From Zanthoxylum bungeanum (lineage: Eukaryota; Streptophyta; Magnoliopsida; Sapindales; Rutaceae): DNA of 64,000 nucleotides. Shown piece after piece: positions 49,414 through 59,711 of the stretch. Position 1 is the first letter of the stretch, and each line of letters opens with the position of its first letter. The notes beneath the pieces are model-generated. The model had not been told where the DNA came from. It saw nothing but the letters and a program-made list of their open reading frames with translations, and ran no database searches. The stretch covers positions 62,001 through 126,000 of the forward strand of contig SKCR01035557.1 of NCBI GenBank assembly GCA_019454045.1, read 5' to 3'. A program made the translations under genes and the position numbers.

Positions 49414-51531
49414 TGACCGGCGTAAACACACACGTATAACGCAAGTGCACGTATCGTTCAAGTAGTATAAAAATATCGATCCCACGAGGACTTAATATCT
49501 AATCTATTAATTTTATGAGGTCAAATGATTACTAGTATCTAACAGGTTGTTGGATTGATTTGAAATGGTGACGATTCTAAATTTAAAAAAACAAGTAAAT
49601 AAAATTGTTCGAAAGTAGATTTAAGAAAATTCAATATTAAAAACTATCTAGGGTTGTGAATTCTTCCAATATCATTTAAAAGATGAAGTGATTATTTTAT
49701 ATTTGTGTAATAAATCAGTTTACTAACCTGGAACACAAAATTATGCAAAAGCCTCTATCGATGGTCAGACGCAAATACCCAGTTTAACCCAATTGAACCA
49801 TATGTCTATGTCAACCAAATTATCTGGATTCATTAAGTTTAAGTTCCAATTATGGCTACCCCCGCCCGACAGGTATATGTCTATCCTGTAAGGAAATCTA
49901 TTAAAGGGTTATCTATCCTCAAGGAAGATCGTGGGTTATTAAGTCTAAGGCTGAAACCTAAAATCCCTATGTCTAGTTCATTTTAGATTTACCACATCAA
50001 TCTTATTGGTGATCTAAGCATTAAGCTTAAGACTTAATAAGTAAACCTTTAAAATACCCAAACTATAAAATAACCCCTTATAAACCGGTGATATTAAAAG
50101 TCATCACAACCCCAGATAACTAATTTAGTTACAACACATAACTAGGGCTAGTAAAATCTTGAAAATAAAAGACATAAAGTAAAAATGCGGTAAAGTAAAT
50201 ACTGAAAAGTAAATTACAATAAAATAAAATGCTAAGGTAAAAGGAATTACTTTTACTACTACTAATTTAGATATCTCCCATAATATAATATATAAACTTG
50301 TGATAACATTACCAACCAGCCATATAGGCGGTATCCTGATTAAATCAAATTAAGTCGAACCAGCCATTAAGGCGGTAAAAAGATTTGTCCATGAACCTGC
50401 CATATAGGCGGTAAGAAAGTTTAATTATCAACCGACCAATCTGGCGGTATCATTGATTAGTCAGGTTTAAACCAGATTAAAATGAATTACCAACCGACCA
50501 TCTGGCGGTATCCTTTTTAAGTCAATATTTTAAATAGTGAATATATTATATTTAAGGGAGATTAATCTAAATAGCAATAGTAAAAGAATTACCTTTCACC
50601 ATAGCTGGGGAAGTTACCTCCTCATGGAAATAGTAAAAACTGTAAAAAGTAAAAAAATAAATTACTATTATTACAAAACGTAATTAAAATTAATTATAAA
50701 CTAAAAATAAAACTAAAAGAAAGTAGAGAGAGAAACTCCCTCTTTACATCAAAGAGATGAGAGAGAGTGATAAAACTGAAACTGGAATTTCAAGCTCTAT
50801 TTATAGGGGTCAGTAGGGGTCGCGCGTTGCGACGCCAATCTCGCATCGCGACGCCAGATTATGTCGACGTGGCACGCTCTGGTTCGTCGGTTGCAGATTT
50901 TGGATAAGGTGATAAGGTGACACGTGGCAGGGTGGTTGGGTCTCAATTATTGTGACACGTGGCGGCTTCTGATTGGTCGGCTAGATTCTTATCCGCCACG
51001 TGTCAGATAAGGATTAGAGAGCCAATAATTGATGCTGACGTGGCGCTGACTGTCGGCACCATAGAATTGCGACACGTGGCACTTCCTGATTGGCTGATGA
51101 TGACATGGTAGTGAGGTGGCATGTTGACTCGGTCAACCTGGTGATGTGGACGATGACATGTCAATTACGTGGAGTGACACGTGGCGATGGCGACTGTCGG
51201 CACCGTAGGATGATGACATGTCGCACGACGCATGTTAGCAGATCGGCTGTGATGGTGACACGTGGCACGGTGCACGTTAGCAAAGTCAAACTTTTCTCAG
51301 ATTCCGATTTGTGGACCCGGCGCACGTTAGGCGTCGCGACGCGGAAAATTAACAAAATGACCTTTTCGTCCAATTTTCACTATTTTGGCCCAAATCACCT
51401 CCAGAGTGTCCTGAAACTTTATTTATCTACAAAATAATACAAAACACATCAAAATATTCACAAGACTCAAGAAACTATACAAAATATTAGGTTAAATGAG
51501 TGGGAAATAGTGATAGATTTACCACTCCTCA
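49414..51531 (-). mobile_element. Athila-like LTR A
   Basis: Plus-strand left end TGACCGGCGTAAAC; right end CCACTCCTCA next to the polypurine tract. 2118 bp. U3 is on the right, TATAAATA lies at 50805-50798 on the minus strand, and U5 on the left matches 1-707 inverted. Five GGCGGTA-containing imperfect repeats lie at about 50320-50515. Confidence 0.85.
50798..51290 (-). promoter_or_regulatory. LTR A promoter: TATA box with CACGTGGC (ABRE/G-box) and GCCGAC array
   Basis: TATAAATAGAGC on the minus strand at 50805-50794 is followed by a CT-rich leader. Upstream, CACGTGGC in either orientation occurs at 50921, 50956, 50995, 51073, 51178 and 51259, plus ACGTGGC at 50867 and 51038. GTCGGC (complement GCCGAC) occurs at 51052 and 51196. 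GATTGG boxes and a TTGACTCGGTCAA palindrome (51124-51136) are interspersed. These are the cores bound by bZIP/ABF, DREB and WRKY factors. The density is well above chance; activity is inferred. Confidence 0.65.
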
Positions 51532-51544
51532 CACCCCCAAACCT
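51532..51544 (-). promoter_or_regulatory. polypurine tract of the Athila-like element, copy A
   Basis: Minus-strand AGGTTTGGGGGTG directly abuts the LTR start TGAGGAG. Copy B has the same tract at 58400-58412 before TGATGAG. Confidence 0.8.
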
Positions 51545-52011
51545 AACATTTTGCTAGTCCTCGAGCAAAACATAGAATAACATAATTTAAGTAAGCCACT
51601 TTCGTAGGGATCACTGTTGGATTTAGCGTATGCAACAAGCCTTTAAACCCCTAGGTGTCCCTAGTGGACGAGTTGTAGTCTCGTGAGGGTTTACAACAAT
51701 GATACCCACAAATATTTTATAAAAGTAAAAAGGTAGTGAAACTAATGCACACAAAAGCAAAAAGACAAGCAAAAAGAGAATAAATAAGTTAGTGACTAAT
51801 CATATGAAATTTCTACTCCAAGTTACTAGTTATTTTCTTTCTTTCTAAATTACCGAATAAGTAAATTCTCCGATTATATTTATCATTCTCCATATACACA
51901 ACCAATAAAATATTAAACAATTCATTTTTGCCCACACAGTCATAAGTGTAGTTGATAAGAGAGTAATATTTTTGTCCTAAAGTTCTATCAGATTTCACAC
52001 CTTTTTTGGAT

Positions 52012-52455
52012 TTAATAAAATCCATCAACGTTAAACAACCCAATTGGTTTCTGGTGTATGTTCAGGTTCGCCCAAGATAGTACTATAAAAATTTCCTCCA
52101 ATGTACCCAAGCCACCTGGCAAAGCAATAAAAGCATCAGCACGATTAATCATTTCTACCAGTCGTTCAGACATACCTGGCATGATCATTTCCTCTCCGTT
52201 TGATGATTCAATAAGATTTGCTTCTGCCAAGGGTTTTGGGATGATTCCCAAAACATGACTGCTTCCTTCCTGTACGGCCTTTGAAACGATCCCCATAAGT
52301 CCAAGATTGCCTCCGCCATATATTAAGTGCATATTTCTTGCAGCTAAGACTCAACCCAATTCTTGTGCTGCTTCTACGTATTGTGGCTTAACACCAACAC
52401 TACTACCGCAAAACACACAGATGTTTTCAACTCGTCTTCTTGAAGTGGCTTCCAT
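52012..52455 (-). pseudogene. LOG: LOG-like cytokinin-activating enzyme, intronless, copy A (5' two-thirds)
   Basis: The frame begins MEATSRRRVENICVFCGSS at 52455, continues with an in-frame TGA at codon 35 (52353-52351), then MHLIYGGGNLGLMG, ADAFIALPGGLGTLEE and KPIGLFNVDGFY, and stops at codon 148 where a deletion joins it to downstream DNA. YGGGxxGLMG and PGGxGTxxE are the LOG signatures. LOG enzymes release free cytokinin base from cytokinin riboside 5'-monophosphate. The Arg of the usual M-x-E-R-K motif is kept; the Lys is Leu. Cellular plant LOG genes have several introns; none is present here. It sits between the extra ORF and the polypurine tract of the retroelement. Confidence 0.85.
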
Positions 52456-52715
52456 TTTTTTTATGTATTTATTTTTCAACTCTGGATGCCTTCAAAAGTG
52501 CAATGACAGGCTGAATTTATAGTACCTAAAAAGGGTGAGTAAAAATAGCACAAGTATCTTCCAGAGGACGATTAGTAGCGAAATAATATCGTGATAGTCA
52601 AAAGGTCTGGATCCTGTCGGAGAAAACAAAAGAAAAACAACAAAACAAATCACAATTATTAAGAAAAGACAAAGAGATATAATATTTACAAGAAAAGTAA
52701 CGGCTTGATTGACGT
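52456..52715 (-). other. spacer between the extra ORF and LOG
   Basis: About 260 bp without a coding frame, acting as the 5' flank of LOG. No separate TATA box is evident. Confidence 0.5.
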
Positions 52716-53264
52716 CTATGCGTCAGGGACAAGCTTCCCATCAAATTTTCTTATAAATTGGCAAATAGGGTCTTTTTGAGTCAGATTCCCGAGACTTAAC
52801 ATTTGTCTTTCCTTTTGGAATTGTGCATATAACATGCGAATTTCATGATACACACATCCACTAGGATGCATCTCAAGAGTTTTAGATATGTCATCCAAAG
52901 ACTCCTTACTCAAGTCATCCCTAATGAAGTTAATCTTATCTTCGCGGTTATCGGACACCATTCCTAAGGAATGACAACGAGTATTACAAAACATGCGAGC
53001 ACATTTATAACAAACACACATTCTTTTGGCTCTTCTCTTTTTAGCATAGGTGCTCCTTCCTAAGCTAGGCATATGTGAAATAAAAGAGTCAGAAGACTCA
53101 CCTGCCAATCGGACCCGTGCTTCAATTAACCAACGAATGTCAGTAGGAATACCTTTGATCATCAGTAATCTCATCCGTTCCAAGCGATCTTTGTAGACTT
53201 TCATCAGAGATTTTTGAGGGAGAGAAGGAAATTGCTTGCGAAGATTTGCGAGAGCTTCTTCCAT
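52716..53264 (-). CDS. extra ORF of the Athila-like element, Cys-rich, 182 aa, function unknown
   Basis: An uninterrupted frame from MEEALANLRKQFPSLP (53264) to KFDGKLVPDA. An in-frame Met 16 codons upstream (53312) would add a hydrophobic stretch. The centre has KKRRAKRMCVCYKCARMFCN followed by TRCHS, a basic, Cys-rich patch (C-x-C-x2-C-x4-C-x3-C) that could bind metal or nucleic acid. The C-terminal half is rich in charged residues (SREDK-like NREDKINFIRDD, then HEIRMLYAQFQKERQ). It lies where Athila elements have an env-like gene, but I see no signal peptide or membrane segment. It is the only full-length frame of the element. I do not recognise the family. Confidence 0.55.
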   Translation of the reverse strand: MEEALANLRKQFPSLPQKSLMKVYKDRLERMRLLMIKGIPTDIRWLIEARVRLAGESSDSFISHMPSLGRSTYAKKRRAKRMCVCYKCARMFCNTRCHSLGMVSDNREDKINFIRDDLSKESLDDISKTLEMHPSGCVYHEIRMLYAQFQKERQMLSLGNLTQKDPICQFIRKFDGKLVPDA

Positions 53265-53459
53265 CTTGAAATGACTAAACCTGCAAAAATTAAACACACA
53301 AAAATAAAACACACCAGATCACAATATATACAAAAATTACATGGGTTGCCTCCCTGCTAGCGCTAAGTTTAGAGTCGTCAGTTAGACGTGACTTCTCGAA
53401 AGTTAAGCTGGATTTGAAAGTGTAGCACTTTCTTTTTGTCGCTCAAATGATTCTCCTCA

Positions 53460-53850
53460 TTAGTGCTTGACACGCTTGTTTTTAACCTTGAAAGTTTTGT
53501 TAGAGTCAGGATCATGTATCTCAACGGCTCTATCTGGTAAAACTTTGGTGATCACAAATGGACCTGACCACCGTGATTTTGGCTTCCATGGGAAGAATTT
53601 CACTATTGATTTGTTTAACAGTACATTTTTCCCTAGTTCCAGTTGTATGCTCACTAACTTCTCATCATGTCTTTTCTTGCCCTTTTCTTTGTACAATTTG
53701 GAATCCTCAAAAGGCTGATTGTGAAATTCCTCCAATTCGTTGAGCTGGTATAACTTTTTCTCTTCTGTTGCTTGTAGTGCAAGAATTGGCTTCTTCAGTA
53801 TAAAAGACGCTTTATCTTTAGACTCCACAGGCAATTGACATGTTTTAAGT
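53460..53850 (-). pseudogene. integrase C-terminal end, Athila-like
   Basis: Reads CQLPVESKDKASFILKKP, then LYQLNELEEF, KKRHDEKLVSIQLELGK and KSRWSGPFVITKVLPDRAVE, the C-terminal tail of Athila integrases. The zinc-binding and DDE regions are missing. It starts only about 15 nt after the end of the protease frame, so a large internal deletion removed RT, RNase H and the integrase core. Confidence 0.8.
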
Positions 53851-53864
53851 TTGTCAGTAGAACT

Positions 53865-54347
53865 TTACATTGCATTGGAGTTCTGAATGGTACTGTGTAT
53901 CACATCAAGTTTGAAACATTCCTCATTCTTTTCATCATTTGGGAAATTCATGGCCTTGAAAACATTGAATGTTACTTCTTGGTCTTGTACCCTCATGATT
54001 AATTCTCTTTTTTGTACATCAATAATGGTTTGACCTGTAGCCAAGAATGGTCTCCCGAGGATGATTAGCACGTCTGCATCTTCCTCCATATCAAGGACAA
54101 TAAAATCTGCTGGGAAAATGAATTTGTCAATCTTGACCAACACATCCTCAACTACGCCTCTTGGAAATACGAGCGTTCTATCAGCAAGTTGTAGTGAGAC
54201 TGAAGTTGGCATTGTTTCTCCAATCTGTAATTTCCTGAAAATAGAAAAATGCATCAAGTTAACACTCGCACCTAGATCACACAGAGCCTTACTGAAGTCA
54301 TGTTCTCCTATGGTGCAAGGAACAGTGAAACTTCCAGGATCTTTCAA
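53865..54347 (-). pseudogene. retroviral-type aspartic protease of the Athila-like element
   Basis: The frame opens MKDPGSFTVPCTIGEHDFSK. The active site is ALCDLGASVNLM and a second motif is ILGRPFLATGQTIIDVQKRE. An open 160-codon frame with the catalytic Asp present. It is fused in arrangement to the integrase tail by deletion. Homology upstream of 54347 continues in a broken frame. Confidence 0.8.
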
Positions 54348-54445
54348 CTTTGGGGGAAGTTTCCTCTGAATGATAACGCTTCATTCTTCTGATAATGCTA
54401 TTGTCTCGTAATCTCCCAATCTCCGCTTTCGTGAAAGAATGTATT

Positions 54446-56107
54446 TCATGAATTTGGCATAGCTGGGCATTTGTTCCAATGCTTCTGCAAATGGAATGTT
54501 GATATGCAGCTTTTTGAAGATTTCCAGGAACCGAGAAAACTGCTTGTCCAATTTGTTCTTCTGAAGACGTTGAGGAAAAGGTGGAGGTGAAATGATCTGT
54601 TCTTTTTACTTTGCTTCTTTTTCCTCCATCTGTTGTTTTGTTTCTTTTGGAACTTCCTCAGCAGCTGTTTTGGCTCCAACATCTTTGTTGATTTCAGTAC
54701 CACTTTTTAACATGATGGCATGACATTGCTCATTCCCCATGTTTCTTGGATTTGGCTCTGTGTTGCTAGGAAGGGTACCTAGCGGTCTGTAATTCTGAGC
54801 ATTTTCCAGTTGTCCAATTTGATTCTCCAGTGCTTTAATAGAAACAGATTGACTTTGAATTAATGTTGCTTGGGATTGAAACATAGCATCATATCTTGCT
54901 GCTTGAGATTGAAACATAGTATCATATCTTGCTGCTTGAGAGTCGTGTTTTGCTTCTATCTTTTTCAAGTGGGTCAACACTTCTGTTATTCCTGGTTCAT
55001 TTGCCTGCTCCTGGCTTTTGTTCTGTTGCTGGAATTCAGGTGGTGGATAGTTCTACTGTTGGCCTGAATTGTTGCTCCATGAAAAATTGGGATGATTCCT
55101 CCACCATGGGTTGTAGGTGTTGGAATATGGATTGTTCCCATGTCTATTGAAATTATTGACATAATTCACCGTCTCTTCAAGTTGGTTCGACTCTGGTGCT
55201 CCTCCATATGGTGAACTTGTGGATCCAGTGGTAAGAGTCTCCATGAATTTGCATATCTGATCTAGTTTGGCGTTGACTGCTGTATTGGCTCCACTTTCAT
55301 AAATTCCTGCAATTCTTTGGATCATGCTCCTTTCTGTTGGCCACAAGGAATTGTTGTTGGCCATTTCTTCGATCAGGTCCCAGGCTTGATCTTCTCATTT
55401 TGCCATTAAAGCTCCTCCAGCAGCAGCATCGATTGTGGTTCTCATTATTCCAGAAAGTCCATTATAGAATGTTTGGACTTGAAGCCATTTTGGAATTTCA
55501 TGGTGAGGACATTTCTGGGGCAAATCTTTGTACCTTTCCCAAACTTCGCAGAGGGATTCTGAATCTTGTTGTACAAAGGATGTGATTTCATTCCTCAGCT
55601 TTCCGGTTCTGGCTGGTGGAAAGTACTTTGCAAGAAATTTGGTGGCTAAAGTGTTCCAAGTTGTGATAGAACCTGCTGGTAGTGAATGTAGCCAAGCTTT
55701 AGCTCTGTCTTTCAGGGAATATGGAAAAACTCGCAGTCTCATTGCTTCTTCTGATGTTCTGTTGTAGTTGAAAGTGCCACAAATTCCAGGAAGTTACTGA
55801 TGTGGGCATTAGGATCTTCAGTTGCATTCCCCCCGAACTGAACTGACTGCTGAATCATCTGAATGCATGTTTTGATGTCACACGCATTTGCTGGTAATGG
55901 AGGAAGTACAATACAGGAAATGAGTCTGTCAACCACCAGAATGGTTCTGTCTCGAATGGGAATTGGTGGTGCAACCTCCAAAGGTTCAGGTTCCATGTTG
56001 ACTAAAGCTTCTTGGCCTTCTCGCCTTTCCCTTCTCAACTTTCTGATGGTTCTTTCAATTTTTGGGTCAAGCGGTCAAAGTTCAAAGCTTCCGGTTCGTC
56101 TCATGTA
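54446..56107 (-). pseudogene. gag of the Athila-like element, broken by several stops
   Basis: Order of pieces from the 5' side: MRRTGSFEL at 56107; an N-terminal piece 56038-55739 (DPNAHISNFLEFVALS); the capsid core 55742-55395 with MRLRVFPYSLKDRAKAWLHS, SITTWNTLATKFLAKYFPP and LQVQTFYNGL; then 55364-55053 (ERSMIQRIAGIYE); and a Gln-rich region 54980-54606 with a repeated QSQAARYD. A TGA near 56073, a frameshift near 55742 and stops at 55395 and 55053 break it. Capsid and spacing are typical of Athila-type gag. Confidence 0.8.
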
Positions 56108-56210
56108 GTTTCTGAGAACCTGAAACACAAGAAAACAAAAACAATAAGTAAAAAGAAATTAGATACAAGTAACGTATCTAACCCCACAACTAATAGTGAA
56201 AGATAAATAA

Positions 56211-56230
56211 GTCCCCGGCAACGGCACCAA
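56211..56230 (-). promoter_or_regulatory. primer-binding site of the Athila-like element
   Basis: Minus-strand TTGGTGCCGTTGCCGGGGAC lies a few bases after LTR B ends in GCCGGTCA. It is a one-base variant of the common gypsy form TTGGCGCCGTTGCCGGGGA. Confidence 0.85.
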
Positions 56231-56235
56231 AAACT

Positions 56236-58399
56236 TGACCGGCGTAAACACACACGTATAACGCAAGCGCACATATCGTTCAAGTATAAAAATATCGATC
56301 CCACGAGGACTTAATATCTAATCTATTAATTTTATGAGGTCAAATGATTACTAATATCTAACATGTTGTTGGATTGATTTGAAATAGTGACGATTCTAAA
56401 TTTAAAAAAAACAAGTAAATAAAATTATTCGAAAGTTGATTTAAGAAAATTCAATATTAAAAACTATATAGGGTTGTGATTTCTTCCAATATCATTTAAA
56501 AGATGAAGTGATTATTTTATGTTTTTGTAATAAATCAGTTTACTAACCTGGAACACTAAATTATGCAAAAGCCTCTGTCGATGGTCAGACGCAAATACCC
56601 AGTTTAACCCAATTGAACCATATGTCTATGTCAACCAAATTATCTGGATTCATTAAGTTTAAGTTCCAATTATGGCTACCCCCGCCCGACAGGTATATGT
56701 CTATCCTGTAAGGAAATCTATTAAAGGGTTATCTATCCTCAAGGAAGATCGTGGGTTATTAAGTCTAAGGCTGAAACCTAAAATCCCTATGTCTAGTTCA
56801 TTTTAGATTTACCACATCAATCTTATTGGTGATCTAAGCATTAAGCTTAAGACTTAATAAGTAAACCTTTAAAATACCCAAACTATAAATAAAACCCCTT
56901 ATAAACCGGTGATATTAAAAGTCATCACAACCCCAGATAACTAATTTAGTTACAACACATAACTAGGGCTAGTAAAAATCTTGAAAATAAAAGACATAAA
57001 GTAAAAATGCGGTAAAGTAAATACTGAAAAGTAAATTACAATAAAATAAATGCTAAGGTAAAAGGAATTACTTTTACTACTACTAATTTAGATATCTCCC
57101 ATAATATAATATATAAACTTGTGATAACATTACCAACCAGCCATATAGGCGGTATCCTGATTAAGTCAAATTAAGTCCAACCAGCCATTAAGGCGGTAAA
57201 AAGATTTGTCCATGAACCTGCCATATAGGCGGTAAGAAAGTTTAATTACCAACCGACCAATCTGGCAGTATCATTGATTAGTCAGGTTTAAACCAGATTA
57301 AAATGAATTACCAACCGACCAATCTGGCGGTATCCTTTTTAAGTCAATATTTTAAATAGTGAATATATTATATTTAATGGAGATTAATCTAAATAGCAAT
57401 AGTAAAAGAATTACCTTTCACCCTAGCTAGGGAAGTTACCTCCTCATGGTAAATAGTAAAAACTGTAAAAAGTAAAAAAGTAAATTACTATTATTACAAA
57501 ACGTAATTAAAATTAATTACAAAACTAAAAACTAAAAACTAAAAGAAAGTAGAGAGAGAAACTCCCTCTTTACATCAAAGAGATGAGAGAGAGTGGTACA
57601 ACTGAAACTGGAATTTCGCGCTCTATTTATAGGGGTCAGTAGGGGTCGTGCATCGTGACGCCAATCTCGCGTCGCGAAGCCAGATTATGTCGACGTGGCA
57701 CGCTCTGGTTCGTCGGTTGCAGATTATGGATAAGGTGATGAGGTGACACGTGACAGGGTGGTTGGATCTCAATTATTGTGACACGTGGCGGCTTCTGATT
57801 GGTCGGCTAGATTCTTATCCGCCACGTGTCAGATAAGGATTAGAGAGCCAATAATTGATGCTGACGTGGTGGTGACGTGGCGACACGTGGCAAAGTGACT
57901 GTCGGCACCATAGAATTGCGACACGTGGCACTTCCTGATTGGCTGATGATGACGTGGCAGTGAGGTGGCATGTTGACTCGGTCAACCTGGTGATGTGGAC
58001 GATGATGTGGCAATGACGTGGAGTGACATATGGCGACACGTGGCGATGGCGACTGTCGGCACCGTAGGATGATGACATGTGGCACGGCGCATGTTAGCAG
58101 ATCGGCTATGATGGTGACACGTGGCACGGTGCACGTTAGCAAAGTCAAACTTTTCTCAAATTCTGATTTGTGGACCCGGTGCACGTTAGCACTGTTCGGC
58201 GTCGCAACGCGGAAAATTACCAAAATGCCCTTTTCGTCCAATTTTCACTATTTTGGCCCAAATCACCTCCAGAGTGTCCTGAAACTTTATTTATCTACAA
58301 AATAACACAAAACACATCAAAATATTCACAAGACTCAAGAAACTATACAAAGTATTAGGTTAAATGAGTGAGAAATAGTGATAGATTTACCACTCATCA
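56236..58399 (-). mobile_element. Athila-like LTR B
   Basis: 2164 bp, TGACCGGCGTAAAC to CCACTCATCA. Closely similar to LTR A, with a small extra segment carrying further GACGTGGCGACACGTGGC near 57861-57890. It serves as 5' LTR of the left unit and as 3' LTR of the partial right unit. Confidence 0.9.
57624..58130 (-). promoter_or_regulatory. LTR B promoter: TATA box and CACGTGGC array
   Basis: TATAAATA at 57631-57624 (minus). Upstream are at least eight ACGTGGC or CACGTGGC cores, for example near 57694, 57782, 57823, 57882, 57920, 58037 and 58119, and two GTCGGCACC (GCCGAC) sites. This promoter faces the gag-to-LOG unit. Confidence 0.65.
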
Positions 58400-59711
58400 C
58401 ACCCCCAAACCTAATATTTTGCTAGTCCTCGAGCAAAACATAGAATAACATAATTTAACTAAGCCACTTTCGTAGGGATCACGGTTGCATTAGCGTATGC
58501 AACAAGCCTTTAAACCCCTAGGTGTCCCTGGTGGACGAGTTGTAGTCTCGTGAGGGTTTACATCAATGATACCCACAAACATTTTATAAAAGTAAAAATG
58601 TAGTGAAACTAATGCACACAAAAGCAAAAAGACAAGCAAAAAGAGAATAAATAAGTTAGTGACTAATCAGGTGAAATTTCTACTCCAAGTTACTAGTTGT
58701 TTTCTTTCTTTCTAAATTACCGAATAAGTAAATTCTCTGATTATATTTATCATTCTCCATATACAAAACCAACAAAATATTAAACAATTCATTTTTGCCC
58801 ACAACAGTCATAAGTGTAGTTGATAAGATAGTAATATTTTTGTCCTAAAGTTCTATCAGATTTCACACATTTTTGTAGCAATGGAATGATTTTTCTGATT
58901 TTTCTTTGATTTTGATTTTTTTTTATTTATATACAATATCTTCCGTCTATGTAGCGAGTGTTGGGTCGGAGGCTCCCAAACCAGTTGCTTTAGGGCACCA
59001 GGTGTTAAGACACCCCTACGGACTTAATTACTCAGACTTCAGATATATATATTTTTGCAGCATCTTTGATCCATGTAACGAGCTTTGAGCCAGTGACTCC
59101 CAAACCAGTTGGTTTTAGGGCACTAGGTGTTAAAACACCCTTACAGACTTAATAACTCGGATCTCAGACGTTTTTTTTTTTTTTTTTTTTTTTTACTCTA
59201 TTGCTTTTTGAGATGCTTCCTCCAATTAAACTAGAGCACTGAATATTACAAACTTTTCAATTATAGCTCATGTCTGTATATTACTATGTATGTTGATAAT
59301 ACCTGTCAACTGAGCATATGAAGATCCATTTTAGTCCGTTTTATGGAGAATTTACAAATTAAATAATTTAAAAGGAAATAAACCAAAATTAACTTATTTC
59401 GAAAATAGGCTTGAGATACGTCTCAAGAGTGGAAACTCCTTACTCAGCTATCTCTTATCAATTTCACATTTTTAGTCAAAATAAAAACAAGAACGCAAAA
59501 TATTTTTGTAATTTTTGAAAAATTTTCAATTTTTTTTTGTATTTTTTGAAAAATTTTGGACTAAAAATCTAATAAAAATAACACAAAATAAACAAGATAC
59601 TAATCAACTATTCCCCCCCTCAAACCTAAATGAGACATTGTCCCCAATGTCTTAAACAATAGAAGATGAGTTAAGAAGGTCGTACCTGATTAGCTGAAAA
59701 TCTACAAGAAA
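58400..59711 (-). other. 3' untranslated region of the second Athila-like unit
   Basis: Contains the polypurine tract (58400-58412), a direct repeat pair at about 58935-59040 and 59062-59165 sharing GACTCCCAAACCAGTTGGTT-like sequence, a T24 run at 59171-59194 and, near 59613-59640, minus-strand GACATTGGGGACAATGTCTC, a usual signature downstream of plant gypsy pol. About 1.05 kb (58881-59927) is missing from copy A. Confidence 0.75.

Noticed and set aside
52012..52455. Functional LOG gene
   Set aside because: Copy A has a stop at codon 35 and ends at codon 148; copy B lacks its N-terminal half. Neither can encode a full enzyme.
52716..53264. Env-like (membrane fusion) protein in the Athila-like element
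   Set aside because: The position fits, but there is no signal peptide, no convincing transmembrane segment and no glycoprotein-like pattern.
50798..58305. Frames of 70-130 codons such as those at 51090-51437 and 57840-58305
   Set aside because: They fall in LTR promoter repeats (CACGTGGC arrays) and differ between the two LTRs by frame-changing indels.
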